Below are positions 51,488 to 59,929 of a stretch of DNA of 64,000 bases, one piece after another. Both the position numbers and the translations under genes were made by a program. The stretch spans positions 248,001 through 312,000 of the forward strand of contig OZ244984.1 of assembly GCA_965223125.1 (NCBI GenBank), read 5' to 3'. The notes under the pieces were generated by a model that saw only the letters and a list, made by a program, of their open reading frames with translations, was not told the DNA's origin and did no database searches. This stretch comes from Pacificispira sp965223125 (lineage in GTDB: Bacteria > Pseudomonadota > Alphaproteobacteria > UBA8366 > Aestuariispiraceae). Position 1 is the stretch's first letter. Each line of letters opens with the position of its first letter.

Positions 51488-52278
51488 ATCATACACTGCC
51501 TTACGATCCCGCATCCCTGTTGCCCGAAGTAAAACGGGCGGCACTGCTGGCGGGCGAGAAAATCCTGGCGGTCTATGCGACGAATTTCGAGGCCAATACC
51601 AAAGCCGACGCCTCCCCTGTAACAGAAGCCGATACTGCCGCCGAGGCGATCATCCTGCCCCTGCTGCAACGCCTGACACCCGGCATCCCCATCGTCGCGG
51701 AAGAAGCGGCGGCGGCAGGAGACATTCCCGATGTCGGCGACGGCCCGTTCTGGCTGGTCGATCCACTGGACGGAACAAAAGAGTTTCTGAAGCGCAACGG
51801 CGAGTTCACCGTCAATATCGCGCTGATTGCCAACCGCCAGCCGATACTGGGCGTGGTGCTGTTGCCCGCGAAGGGTCGCCTTTATTCCGGGATCATCGGC
51901 TGTGGTGCTTGGCGGCAGGATGGCGACGGACCGGACATTCCGATATCAGTACGCCTTGCCCCGCAAGACGGCCTGACCGTGATCGGCAGCCGCAGCCATG
52001 GTGACGCAGCGGAAATGGCGCGGTTTCTCAAAGGGCATCAGGTCGCCGAGACGATCTCCGCCGGAAGTTCATTGAAGTTCTGCCTAGTGGCGGAAGGCGC
52101 TGCGGATGTCTATCCACGTCTGGGCCGCACCATGGAATGGGACACGGCGGCGGGCCATGCTGTGCTGGCCGCGGCAGGTGGGCGCGTCACCCTGACCGAC
52201 GGCGAGCCCTTCACCTATGCCAAGAACGCGATCTTTGAAAACCCGCACTTCGTCGCCTGGGGCGGCGTTCCGGTCTGA
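51484..52278 (+). CDS. cysQ: 3'(2'),5'-bisphosphate nucleotidase
   Basis: A 264-aa inositol-monophosphatase-superfamily enzyme that removes the 3' phosphate of PAP or PAPS during sulfate assimilation. The metal-binding motifs are VAEEAAAAG (Glu), WLVDPLDGTKEF and TMEWDTAAGHAVL. KRNGEFTVNIALI and the C-terminal YAKNAIFENPHFVAWG match CysQ more closely than inositol phosphatases. It is coupled to the upstream CoxL-like gene and abuts the next gene by a TGATG overlap. The neighbours do not suggest a sulfur operon. Confidence 0.9.
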   Translation: MNHTLPYDPASLLPEVKRAALLAGEKILAVYATNFEANTKADASPVTEADTAAEAIILPLLQRLTPGIPIVAEEAAAAGDIPDVGDGPFWLVDPLDGTKEFLKRNGEFTVNIALIANRQPILGVVLLPAKGRLYSGIIGCGAWRQDGDGPDIPISVRLAPQDGLTVIGSRSHGDAAEMARFLKGHQVAETISAGSSLKFCLVAEGAADVYPRLGRTMEWDTAAGHAVLAAAGGRVTLTDGEPFTYAKNAIFENPHFVAWGGVPV

Positions 52279-52790
52279 TGCGGATTTATCTCGCCGGACC
52301 GGACGTCTTTCATCCGGACGCGAAGGCGCTGGGGGAGCGGAAAAAAGCGATCTGCGCTGAATTCGGTCTGGTCGGCGTCTATCCGCTGGATAACGATCTG
52401 ATTCTGGAACGATTATCCCCGTATGAACAGGGCCTTGCGATCTTCCGTGCCAATACCGCATTAATGGATGGATGCGATGCGGCCATCGCCAATGTCACCC
52501 CGTTTCGCGGTCCGTCCTGCGATCCCGGAACCGCCTATGAGATCGGCTATCTCCGTGGCCAGGGTAAAGCCGTACTGGCCTACAGCAACACCGACGTTCC
52601 TTTCACCGACCGCAGCGAAGGGCTGGACGGATTAACCGTCGAGCACTTCGACATGGTGGATAATCTGATGCTGGACGGCGCGGTGCTGGACAGCGGTCTG
52701 CCGATCCTCGCCCATGAAGGCGATGATCCCTTCACCGACCTGACCGCATTCAGGGAATGTGTGGCCCGGATGGCAGCGCTCCCAGAATAG
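52278..52790 (+). CDS. Nucleoside 2-deoxyribosyltransferase
   Basis: A 170-aa protein of the nucleoside 2-deoxyribosyltransferase fold, exchanging the base of deoxynucleosides or hydrolysing deoxynucleotides. Motifs are IYLAGPDVFHPDA at the start, and RGPSCDPGTAYEIGYLRGQGK, where Glu is the likely nucleophile. YPLDND and the C-terminal acidic region are also typical. It overlaps the cysQ stop by one base, so it is cotranscribed. Specificity (base salvage or 5-hydroxymethyl-dUMP-type hydrolase) is unclear. Confidence 0.87.
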   Translation: MRIYLAGPDVFHPDAKALGERKKAICAEFGLVGVYPLDNDLILERLSPYEQGLAIFRANTALMDGCDAAIANVTPFRGPSCDPGTAYEIGYLRGQGKAVLAYSNTDVPFTDRSEGLDGLTVEHFDMVDNLMLDGAVLDSGLPILAHEGDDPFTDLTAFRECVARMAALPE

Positions 52791-52856
52791 AGCGGGATGC
52801 GGACAATGCCGATACCATCGACATGCCCGCAATCACCACACCAAACCCGCTATCGA

Positions 52857-53168
52857 TCAGGCAGCCAGCTTCAGGGCCGGAATGTCCAGGCCGAACAGCG
52901 CATCATAGGCCTTGCGGTCGTAATGGCGCAGGCACATGGCCGCAAATTCCGCAACGGTCATGCCCAGTTCGCGCGACAGGGTCTGATAAAAGGCGGAAGG
53001 AACCGGGCGGCGGCCCACCTCCACATCGCCCAGCCAGGTCGCCGACGGCAGGCCTGCCTGTTCGGCCAGTTCGGCCTGGGTGATTTCGCGCGACTGGCGC
53101 AGGGTGGCGATCTGCGCACCGGCTTCGGCCCAGGGGCTACGGCTGTCATTCATCGTGGTCATGCTCAT
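52857..53168 (-). CDS. XRE-family helix-turn-helix regulator
   Basis: A 103-aa DNA-binding protein. The helix-turn-helix spans about residues 18-60, with QIATLRQSREITQAELAEQAG and the recognition region LPSATWLGDVEVGRR. A C-terminal helix (AAMCLRHYDRKAYDALFGLDI) is probably for dimerisation. The start is the ATG 8 bp after GAGGA; an earlier in-frame ATG would use a poor site. It lies convergent with the deoxyribosyltransferase gene. A CtrA-like motif 95 bp upstream could control it. Target genes are unknown. Confidence 0.82.
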   Translation of the reverse strand: MSMTTMNDSRSPWAEAGAQIATLRQSREITQAELAEQAGLPSATWLGDVEVGRRPVPSAFYQTLSRELGMTVAEFAAMCLRHYDRKAYDALFGLDIPALKLAA

Positions 53169-53262
53169 TCTATCCGTCCTCATCTTCCTATCGGGCGCGC
53201 TTTATGCCTTTCGGAAGCGCGCGGTTTCATATTGCCTGATCGGAAGCTTTGCACACGCCATA

Positions 53263-53277
53263 CCAACAAATGGTTAA
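53263..53277 (-). promoter_or_regulatory. CtrA-like half site upstream of the XRE gene
   Basis: The minus strand reads TTAACCATTTGTTGG. TTAACCAT is a known extended half-site in alphaproteobacteria, and the second half (TTGG) is degenerate. It differs from the site before the degenerate EAL-like gene at only two positions outside the spacer ends. The rest of this 260-bp gap (53169-53429) has no other feature I can support. Confidence 0.35.
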
Positions 53278-53429
53278 CACCAACTGCCCGCTCATCGAAA
53301 AAATGAGCGACGATGGAGCCCAACCGGGTTGGATCATGGCGCCGGGGCAACTTCGACCATCGGCGTTGCGTGACACAATATTGCAATGCACAAATAACCG
53401 AACTGCAAAGATCAGGCGTCACCCATGCG

Positions 53430-53909
53430 TCATTCGCATGGCTTTATCGTCTCAATCCCCGCGACCGCAGCCAACAATTCGGATGTGGTGCGCCTTTCCG
53501 TCGGGCCAATCAGGTCTGGCGCGATATCGGCCAGGGGTGCCAGCACGAAGGCACGCTCCGCAATCCGCGGATGGGGCAGAACCAGCCGCTCGCTCTGCAT
53601 CACCGTTTCACCATGATACAGAATATCGATATCAATTGCCCTTGGTCCGTTGACGATGGAGGGAACTCGCCCGATTTCCCGCTCCAGATCCTTGATCCGG
53701 TCCAGCAGCGCCAATGGGGCCAGATCCGTTAGCCCACTGACGACCATATTAATAAAGGGCGGCTGATCCGTGACATACATCGGCGCGGTTTCATAGGACC
53801 GGGATACCGCGTCGATGGCCACGGCATCGTGCAGGCCTGTGATCGCCACTTCCAGTGCCGCCCGCCGATCCCCCAGATTGCTGCCCAGGGCCAGATAGAC
53901 GCGGATCAT
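53430..53909 (-). CDS. folK: 6-hydroxymethyl-7,8-dihydropterin pyrophosphokinase
   Basis: A 159-aa HPPK that transfers pyrophosphate from ATP to the pterin in folate synthesis. The start MIRVYLALGSNLGDRRAAL, VVSGLT, REIGRVPSIVNGPRAIDIDIL (with the metal-binding Asp pair) and PHPRIAERAFVLAPLADIAP are all typical. It overlaps folP by 4 bp (ATGA), so the two consecutive enzymes are coupled. Confidence 0.94.
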   Translation of the reverse strand: MIRVYLALGSNLGDRRAALEVAITGLHDAVAIDAVSRSYETAPMYVTDQPPFINMVVSGLTDLAPLALLDRIKDLEREIGRVPSIVNGPRAIDIDILYHGETVMQSERLVLPHPRIAERAFVLAPLADIAPDLIGPTERRTTSELLAAVAGIETIKPCE

Positions 53910-54805
53910 GGCACGTGCCTTTCTGCCCGCGCCGCCAACCCGGCTTGCAGCATCGCCTCCATCATGCGCACCACCTTCACATTCTCCGCAACATCATGCA
54001 CCCGGATGATATCCGCCCCGCGCTGAACGCCCAGCGCCGTTGTCGCCATCGTCGCCTCCAACCGACTGTCGGATGACAGATTGAGCACCCGGCCCATGAA
54101 ACTCTTGCGGCTTGTCCCCAGCAACACCGGATGACCAAGCGCCCGGATCAGGTCAAGCCCCTCAATCAACGCCATGTTCTGTGCCGGAGTCTTCCCGAAC
54201 CCGACGCCGGGATCGAGGATGATCCGCGCCGGATCGACGCCACCGGCAATCGCGTCACGCGCCAGCCCGGCAAGTTCGGCAAGAACCGTATCCAGAAACG
54301 CGGAATCGTAATCCGGCGCGACATAGCTGCCACCCAGCACGCGGTCGATCTCCGCATGACCCGGCTTGCTGCGGTTATGCATCAGGATTACCGGGCAGTC
54401 CGCCAGCCGCGCCACATGGACCATGTCCGGATCGGCCTTCATCGCCCAGACATCATTCAGGATATCGGCACCCGCCTTCAGGGCTGCCGCCGCCACCCCG
54501 GCCTTGTAGGTATCAATGGAAATCGCAACATCCGGCAGGGCCGCGCGTACAGCCTCAATCACCGGCACGACACGCGCGATCTCTTGCTCTGCCGGGACAT
54601 AGGCGGCACCGGGGCGCGTGCTCTCGCCACCAATATCGAGAATATCGGCACCCGCTGCACAAAAATCCTGTGCCTGGGTGACCCCAGAGGCCACAATGTC
54701 GCGTTCCAGGCCTAGTCCGTCGCCTGAGAACGAGTCCGGCGTGACATTCACGATACCCATTACGAGGCACCGATTGGGTGGCGAGAGGAGAACGGTACGG
54801 GGCAT
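53906..54805 (-). CDS. folP: Dihydropteroate synthase
   Basis: A 299-aa TIM-barrel enzyme that joins p-aminobenzoate to the pterin pyrophosphate; it is the sulfonamide target. Family blocks are MGIVNVTPDSFSGDG, ADILDIGGESTRPGA, SIDTYKA, DILNDVWAM, DPGVGFGKT and GTSRKSF. The start is the ATG with AGGAGG 9 bp upstream; a longer frame of 59 residues lacks family sequence and covers the divergent promoter region. It is the first gene of the folP-folK pair. Confidence 0.94.
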   Translation of the reverse strand: MPRTVLLSPPNRCLVMGIVNVTPDSFSGDGLGLERDIVASGVTQAQDFCAAGADILDIGGESTRPGAAYVPAEQEIARVVPVIEAVRAALPDVAISIDTYKAGVAAAALKAGADILNDVWAMKADPDMVHVARLADCPVILMHNRSKPGHAEIDRVLGGSYVAPDYDSAFLDTVLAELAGLARDAIAGGVDPARIILDPGVGFGKTPAQNMALIEGLDLIRALGHPVLLGTSRKSFMGRVLNLSSDSRLEATMATTALGVQRGADIIRVHDVAENVKVVRMMEAMLQAGLAARAERHVP

Positions 54806-55005
54806 GTTCAAGGGCCTCCTGGACCAAAGGACTTTCTTGCCTTCCTGGCCTGTTTGGGTAGTGTGTGCCGCTTCGTTGCGGGGAGGTAACCCGTCGGATC
54901 GCCTTTGCCAAGGCCCCTGACAATACCTTCTCCCCGGTAAAGAGATACTGCGGATGATCCCGTTGAACCGGATCAGATGCACCGAGCGAAAAGGGTGGAT
55001 TTGCG

Positions 55006-55467
55006 ATGCGCGTGATGACCGACCTGGCCCAGGCCGCCTATCCGCTTGCCGAAGACGAGGCCATCCAGTCCCGTCACCGCCTTGTCCCGGTAGAGGGGCG
55101 GCAGGATGTCGTCTATCGCATCAGTGTCCGCGACCTGAAAGTCGTCTGGAGCATCGGTGTATACGACTATGAACAGACGCACCGGCAGCCGATCCTGATC
55201 AACCTCGATCTGGAAGCGGAGGCACTGGACGACTGGAATGCCGATGACTATGACGCTGTTCCCTGCTATGCCCGCATTGCCGACCGAATCCAGCAGATGG
55301 CAGCGGAAGGCCATGTAAAGCTGGTGGAAACGCTGGCTAACCGGATTGCCGAAATGTGCCTGGAAGACAGCCGCATTCTCCAGGCAAGGGTTAGGGTGGA
55401 AAAGCCTGAAGCGCTGAGCAATGCCACCTCTGTCGGGGTCGAGATCACCCGCAGGCGGGCAGCCTGA
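55006..55467 (+). CDS. folB: Dihydroneopterin aldolase
   Basis: A 153-aa enzyme that cleaves dihydroneopterin in the folate pathway. IGVYDYEQTHRQPILINLDL includes the conserved Glu region, and HVKLVETLANRIAEMCL holds the catalytic Lys region. The first 35 residues (before VVYRISVRDLKV) are longer than in E. coli FolB. The ATG follows AAGGGTGG. It is divergent from folP across a 200-bp gap, so the folate genes share a control region. Confidence 0.9.
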   Translation: MRVMTDLAQAAYPLAEDEAIQSRHRLVPVEGRQDVVYRISVRDLKVVWSIGVYDYEQTHRQPILINLDLEAEALDDWNADDYDAVPCYARIADRIQQMAAEGHVKLVETLANRIAEMCLEDSRILQARVRVEKPEALSNATSVGVEITRRRAA

Positions 55468-55504
55468 CGCTATTGTGCCAAATAGGTGCAGTTAGACCCG
55501 ATTC

Positions 55505-55532
55505 GCGAATGACCCGATTGCCACTCATTCGC
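55505..55532 (+). terminator. Hairpin after folB
   Basis: GCGAATGA and TCATTCGC pair over 8 bp with a 12-nt loop, 37 bp beyond the folB stop. There is no clear T-tract, so termination is uncertain. The remainder of the 305-bp gap to 55772 shows an AGGAGG near 55752 and no convincing small gene. Confidence 0.35.
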
Positions 55533-55772
55533 ATTACGCCTCCATTGTATTCCAGCACACGCTCCGAAGCCCGGAAAACATAGCCATTCAAGGGCTTGCA
55601 CCACCACCGAGATAAGCCAGACTTGCACTGCGCCACCCACAACATGTAGTTTATTATTGGTGGAAGCTGTCCTGTATAGCCGTCTCATAGGGAGTCGGCC
55701 TGGATTAGTTGCCAGTATGAACGATCTCCGGATGCGGTATCCGGTCGGATCAGGAGGAGTGAGGCCGAGACG

Positions 55773-58763
55773 TTGGAGCGGACTTTCTGGATACAGGGGC
55801 GAACGGGGCGCTATTGGCAGAACCTCGAAAGCCTTGAGAGTGACCAGACGGCGATCGTTCGGCTTGGCACGCTGATCAGTCATGACCGCTATGACGAATT
55901 GCGCCTGATCCAGGCGCAGGTCTCGAACATCACCGGCGAAACCAGCTACACAAACATCGTCACCGTCCGCGACGGTCAGGTCATCGATTCTCCCATGCTG
56001 CGGGCTCAGGCGGCATCGGAAGACAACTGGCGCGACGATGCCGCGGATACTGGCGATGCGCCGGATGTCAGCCGCTTCCTTGGAGGCCAGACATCCCGGC
56101 ATGATGCCCCGGAACCTCATGCCGCAGGGTCAAACTCCGGTGTCGACGAAGTCGATTTCGACCATGAACTTCATCCGCAACTGCGGTTCTGGCCGATGAC
56201 AAAGCCCGAGCATCTGCAAGGCCGTCTTGGCCTGAGTGGGGAAAACCGCTGGATTGGCGAAGCACCCGAAAATTACGCAGACCCCTCTAAACCAGTTCAG
56301 GCGGGCTTGGCACAGGAAACATCGGCTCTGGCCTCGCCCTCGAATAGTGATCTGACCCTACCCCGCGCACCACGCATGACGGCAAAATTCGTTCCGCATG
56401 TGACGGTCCATAGCGGACCGATGGAAGATGAAGTCCTGGCCGGTGGCTGGCGCATTCCGAAAAACCTGGAAGACCCGCAATCTGATGAGGCCACCAAGCG
56501 GCACTCTCCCAGTATTGATGCAGGCGACAAAAATTCGGAAGGCCGGGGTGAACTGAATTACGATCCACGCATGACCTCTCCGATACCGGCCCGCGCTACC
56601 GGGACTGCCTCCCCTATGGCCGCGGACACCACATCGGAGAAAATCAATTCCCCCAGTATCTCGGTTGATCCGGAAAACCGAGTGAACAACCAGAATCGTG
56701 GGACAGAACGGTTCCGCATACCAAAGTTAGGCAGAACTCCTCGTCGATCCGCCAGTCGCAACCAAGCGGCCACTGGTGCACGATCCGGCAAGCCGGGTCG
56801 GGTCGCCCTGATGAGTGGCGTCTTTGCGGGTGCATTGGCGACAGGACTTGCGCTATCCGCAATAAATCCTGATTTTGCGGGTCGGTTCTTTGCCGGTGTA
56901 TCGGGACAGGTCGGGGATTTCCTGCCGCGCACCAGCCTGATTGATGCGATTGAAACCGGTGACCTGCAACTCGTCCGGGCCAGATTGGTCGAGGGCGTCA
57001 ACCCCAACACATTGGACCGCGAGGGCAATCCGGCGCTGTTACGGGCCGCGCGGGCGGGCAACCTCGCTGCCGTTAGCCTGCTGCTTCAGGCCGGGGCTGA
57101 TCCGACATTGCCGACACAGGACGGACGCTCCGTGCTGCACCGGATCGCCGCAGAAGGGCGCGGCCAGGCCCTCCAGCGCATGATCGATGCGGGTGCGCCT
57201 GTTGATCTGGCGGGCGGCTCCTACGGCTGCCTGACCCCGCTTTCGGTCGCCGCTGCCAATGGGAGGGTTCGTGCGGCCTCACTGCTGGCGGAACGCGGCG
57301 CGGCGCTGGACGCCCAGCGGGGCTGCTCCATCGGCCCGATGGAAATTGCCGCGGCACATCCCCATGTCCTTGCTCGACTGGAACAATTGCGCGCCGAACG
57401 TGATGCATTGTTGCAGATGGCCGCTGCGAATCAGAAGTCGCTTACCGTCCCCCGCACCGGATCATCGGTCATAACCGCGCGGGACCAGAATGTGACTCCG
57501 AACGCTATCCGTGAAGAAGAAGGCATCGCCCCCCCGATGGCCGGATTGCGCGAGCCACCACCGGGACTGGAGGCGAATACCGATACATTCACCGCCCCAC
57601 AGAGTGCGGATCGTGTCACTGAAATAGAGACTGATGAGCGTATCGCCGCCCTGACACCGCCATCAGCCGACACCGCGATGGGAGAGGCCGGCGCGGTGTT
57701 CCTACCCCCCACCAAGCCAACACCGACCCAGGCAAAGCCCCCCCGGCAGAGTCCCACGGATCCCAGAGTTTTCACCTCACGGCTGAAATCCGCGATTGAT
57801 GCGGGGGACAACAAGACCGTCGTCGCGCTGCTCGGGTCCATTCCCCCCGGATTTTCGCTGGATGATGCAAAATATGCAGTGGAGGATGGATTCGGCTCCG
57901 GCGTCCGTTCCGCCCTTGAGCAGGCTGCACTGCGGGGTGAAGACGAAATCGTGCGTCTGCTGTCAGGCGACGGGGCCACGATCCCGCCCCGTCTGATCCA
58001 TCGTGTCGTTCAGCATTCGGATCGGTCGGAACTGTCCGGCATGCTGAGTGTGCTGCTGGAGCAAGGCGCGGATCCGAATGGCATGTCCGACGGGCTGACG
58101 CCGCTAATGCGCGCCGCCCTGAAAGGTGACCCGGAAACCGCCTATATGCTGATGGCCTTCGGGGCCGATCCGAATGCGGTCTCCACCGACGGCCGCCTGG
58201 CCTCCGATTTCGCGAAGGAAGCCGGACGGGGCGATCTGGAGGAACGCCTGGTTCTGGCGGCGGGCGAACCACACTATCGCAAACTGATGATGGGATTGAG
58301 CTGGTCCGATACACTGTCCACGCTGCGCAACAAGATCGAGGTCTGCAAGGATATCGGGGACGATTTCACCGCCTGCAAGCTGAAGATCGATAGTTGGCTG
58401 GACGATGCGAAAGTGATCGTTGCCCAGTTTGATCGGAAAACCTCCAACCGGCTGGTTGCGATCCAGATCGACAGCCGCCCCTTCACCACAGCACAGAGCG
58501 CCATGGAGCAGTTCGAGGTCGCCCGCCGAGAGATACAGTCACGGATACCCCAGGGCCATTCCGGATTCCAGACGACGGAAGTACCAAGCCGCGATACGCT
58601 GTTCCAGGATCTTCGCCCGGAAATCAACAAGGGGCGCTATTTCAGCTATTGGCCGGATCAGGACCGCCGCCGCCCGGTTTTCGTTCACCTGAAACTCGCG
58701 GGCCTGGACGATAAGCATGGTTTCTATCGGATCGTGATCGGCAACCCGTTCAGGGCAGGCTAA
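55773..58763 (+). CDS. Ankyrin-repeat membrane protein, unknown function
   Basis: A 996-aa multi-part protein, read from a TTG with AGGAGG 15 bp upstream. Residues 1-60 (MERTFWIQGRTGRYWQ on) are a small N-terminal domain of a type I recall from other Rhodospirillales proteins. About 60-340 is a polar, low-complexity linker, and about 344-364 a membrane helix. About 388-530 is a first ankyrin block, and about 560-665 a Pro/Thr-rich spacer. About 669-819 is a second ankyrin block, and 820-996 a C-terminal domain rich in aromatic and charged residues. The topology is single-pass; the binding partners are unknown. It is convergent with the aminotransferase gene (4-bp overlap). Confidence 0.8.
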   Translation: MERTFWIQGRTGRYWQNLESLESDQTAIVRLGTLISHDRYDELRLIQAQVSNITGETSYTNIVTVRDGQVIDSPMLRAQAASEDNWRDDAADTGDAPDVSRFLGGQTSRHDAPEPHAAGSNSGVDEVDFDHELHPQLRFWPMTKPEHLQGRLGLSGENRWIGEAPENYADPSKPVQAGLAQETSALASPSNSDLTLPRAPRMTAKFVPHVTVHSGPMEDEVLAGGWRIPKNLEDPQSDEATKRHSPSIDAGDKNSEGRGELNYDPRMTSPIPARATGTASPMAADTTSEKINSPSISVDPENRVNNQNRGTERFRIPKLGRTPRRSASRNQAATGARSGKPGRVALMSGVFAGALATGLALSAINPDFAGRFFAGVSGQVGDFLPRTSLIDAIETGDLQLVRARLVEGVNPNTLDREGNPALLRAARAGNLAAVSLLLQAGADPTLPTQDGRSVLHRIAAEGRGQALQRMIDAGAPVDLAGGSYGCLTPLSVAAANGRVRAASLLAERGAALDAQRGCSIGPMEIAAAHPHVLARLEQLRAERDALLQMAAANQKSLTVPRTGSSVITARDQNVTPNAIREEEGIAPPMAGLREPPPGLEANTDTFTAPQSADRVTEIETDERIAALTPPSADTAMGEAGAVFLPPTKPTPTQAKPPRQSPTDPRVFTSRLKSAIDAGDNKTVVALLGSIPPGFSLDDAKYAVEDGFGSGVRSALEQAALRGEDEIVRLLSGDGATIPPRLIHRVVQHSDRSELSGMLSVLLEQGADPNGMSDGLTPLMRAALKGDPETAYMLMAFGADPNAVSTDGRLASDFAKEAGRGDLEERLVLAAGEPHYRKLMMGLSWSDTLSTLRNKIEVCKDIGDDFTACKLKIDSWLDDAKVIVAQFDRKTSNRLVAIQIDSRPFTTAQSAMEQFEVARREIQSRIPQGHSGFQTTEVPSRDTLFQDLRPEINKGRYFSYWPDQDRRRPVFVHLKLAGLDDKHGFYRIVIGNPFRAG

Positions 58764-59923
58764 CCAGTCTTTTGACTCCAGACCTTGAGCGCCTTTGCGG
58801 CAGCACTTACTTCTTCTGTCGTTCCGGCGAAGGAGAACCGGACAGTGCGCGTACCACGGACGGCATCGAAATCGACACCCGGTGTGATCGCGACGCCGGT
58901 TTCCTTCAATATGCGGGCACAGAAATCGACGCTGTCATCGGTCAGGTCGGATACGTCCGCATAGATGTAGAACGCGCCATCGGACGGTGCCAGCCGATCA
59001 AACCCGGCCTTTGGCAATTCTTCCAGCAGCAGCGCACGGTTGTCTGCATAACGGGCAAGATTGGCCTGCAATTCCTCATGGCAGTCAAAGGCGGCGACAG
59101 CGGCCAGTTGGCTGAGTGTCGGGGGCGATATGAACAGGTTCTGTGCCAGGCATTCGACCGCCCGCGCCAGATCCGGCGGCACGATCAGCCAGCCCAGCCG
59201 CCAGCCGGTCATGCAGAAATATTTGGAAAAACTGTTCACGACGATGGCGTCACCGTCCAGTTCCGACGATGACACCGGTACCATGCCATAGGATATGCCA
59301 TGGTAAATCTCGTCGGAAATGACCCGGATACCCCGTTCCCGGCAGTATTCCAGCAATGCCGCGAAGGCCGATCGATCCAGCATCGTCCCGGTTGGATTGG
59401 AGGGAGAGGCGACGATCAACCCGTGCAGGGGTCCGGATTCCAGTGCCTTCTCGATCAGGGCCGGAGTCGGCTGAAACCGGTCTTCGGGTCCGGCAGGCAG
59501 CATCACCGGCTCGATTCCCAGGGCATTCAGAATATGGCGGTAACAGGGATATCCCGGCTCGGCCAGCGCCACCCGGTCACCCGGATCGAAGGCGGCGAGA
59601 AAGCCCAGAATGAAACCACCCGACGAGCCGGTCGTGACGACAACCCGCGCCGGATCGATATCGATGCCATAGGCCATGCGATAGTGATCTGCGATGGCCG
59701 CGCGCAGTTCCGGTATGCCAAGCGCGGTCGTATATCCGATCCGGTTCGTGTCCAATGCCCGATGTGCCGCTGCGATCACACCTTGCGGGGCTGATGTTCC
59801 GGGCTGACCGACCTCAAGGTGATAGACCGCGTCGCCCTGCTGCTCCCGCTCCGCCGCAGCCCGCATCACCTCCATCACCATGAAGGGGGAAATTCCGCCC
59901 CGGCTGCCAACCTTCAATGCCAT
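58760..59923 (-). CDS. Class I/II PLP-dependent aminotransferase
   Basis: A 387-aa fold-I aminotransferase. Key blocks are HLEVGQPGTSAPQGV, the VVTTGSSGGFILGFLAAF stretch (phosphate-binding), SPSNPTGTMLD, ISDEIYHGI and the PLP Lys in NSFSKYFCMTGWRLGW. The C-terminal Arg of TRTVRFSFAGT binds the substrate carboxylate. Specificity could be aspartate, aromatic or branched-chain. It lies 6 bp after the gamma-glutamyltransferase-like gene and is therefore cotranscribed with it. Confidence 0.9.
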   Translation of the reverse strand: MALKVGSRGGISPFMVMEVMRAAAEREQQGDAVYHLEVGQPGTSAPQGVIAAAHRALDTNRIGYTTALGIPELRAAIADHYRMAYGIDIDPARVVVTTGSSGGFILGFLAAFDPGDRVALAEPGYPCYRHILNALGIEPVMLPAGPEDRFQPTPALIEKALESGPLHGLIVASPSNPTGTMLDRSAFAALLEYCRERGIRVISDEIYHGISYGMVPVSSSELDGDAIVVNSFSKYFCMTGWRLGWLIVPPDLARAVECLAQNLFISPPTLSQLAAVAAFDCHEELQANLARYADNRALLLEELPKAGFDRLAPSDGAFYIYADVSDLTDDSVDFCARILKETGVAITPGVDFDAVRGTRTVRFSFAGTTEEVSAAAKALKVWSQKTG

Positions 59924-59929
59924 GGCACC

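Noticed and set aside
54945..55005. TPP-riboswitch-like GAACCGGATCAG string before folB
   Set aside because: Only the short GAACC-GATC match is present; the CUGAGA core is absent and the folate genes are not TPP targets.
55445..55645. 66-codon minus-strand frame in the gap after folB
   Set aside because: It overlaps the folB end and a hairpin, has no clear ribosome-binding site, and the protein looks like random translation.
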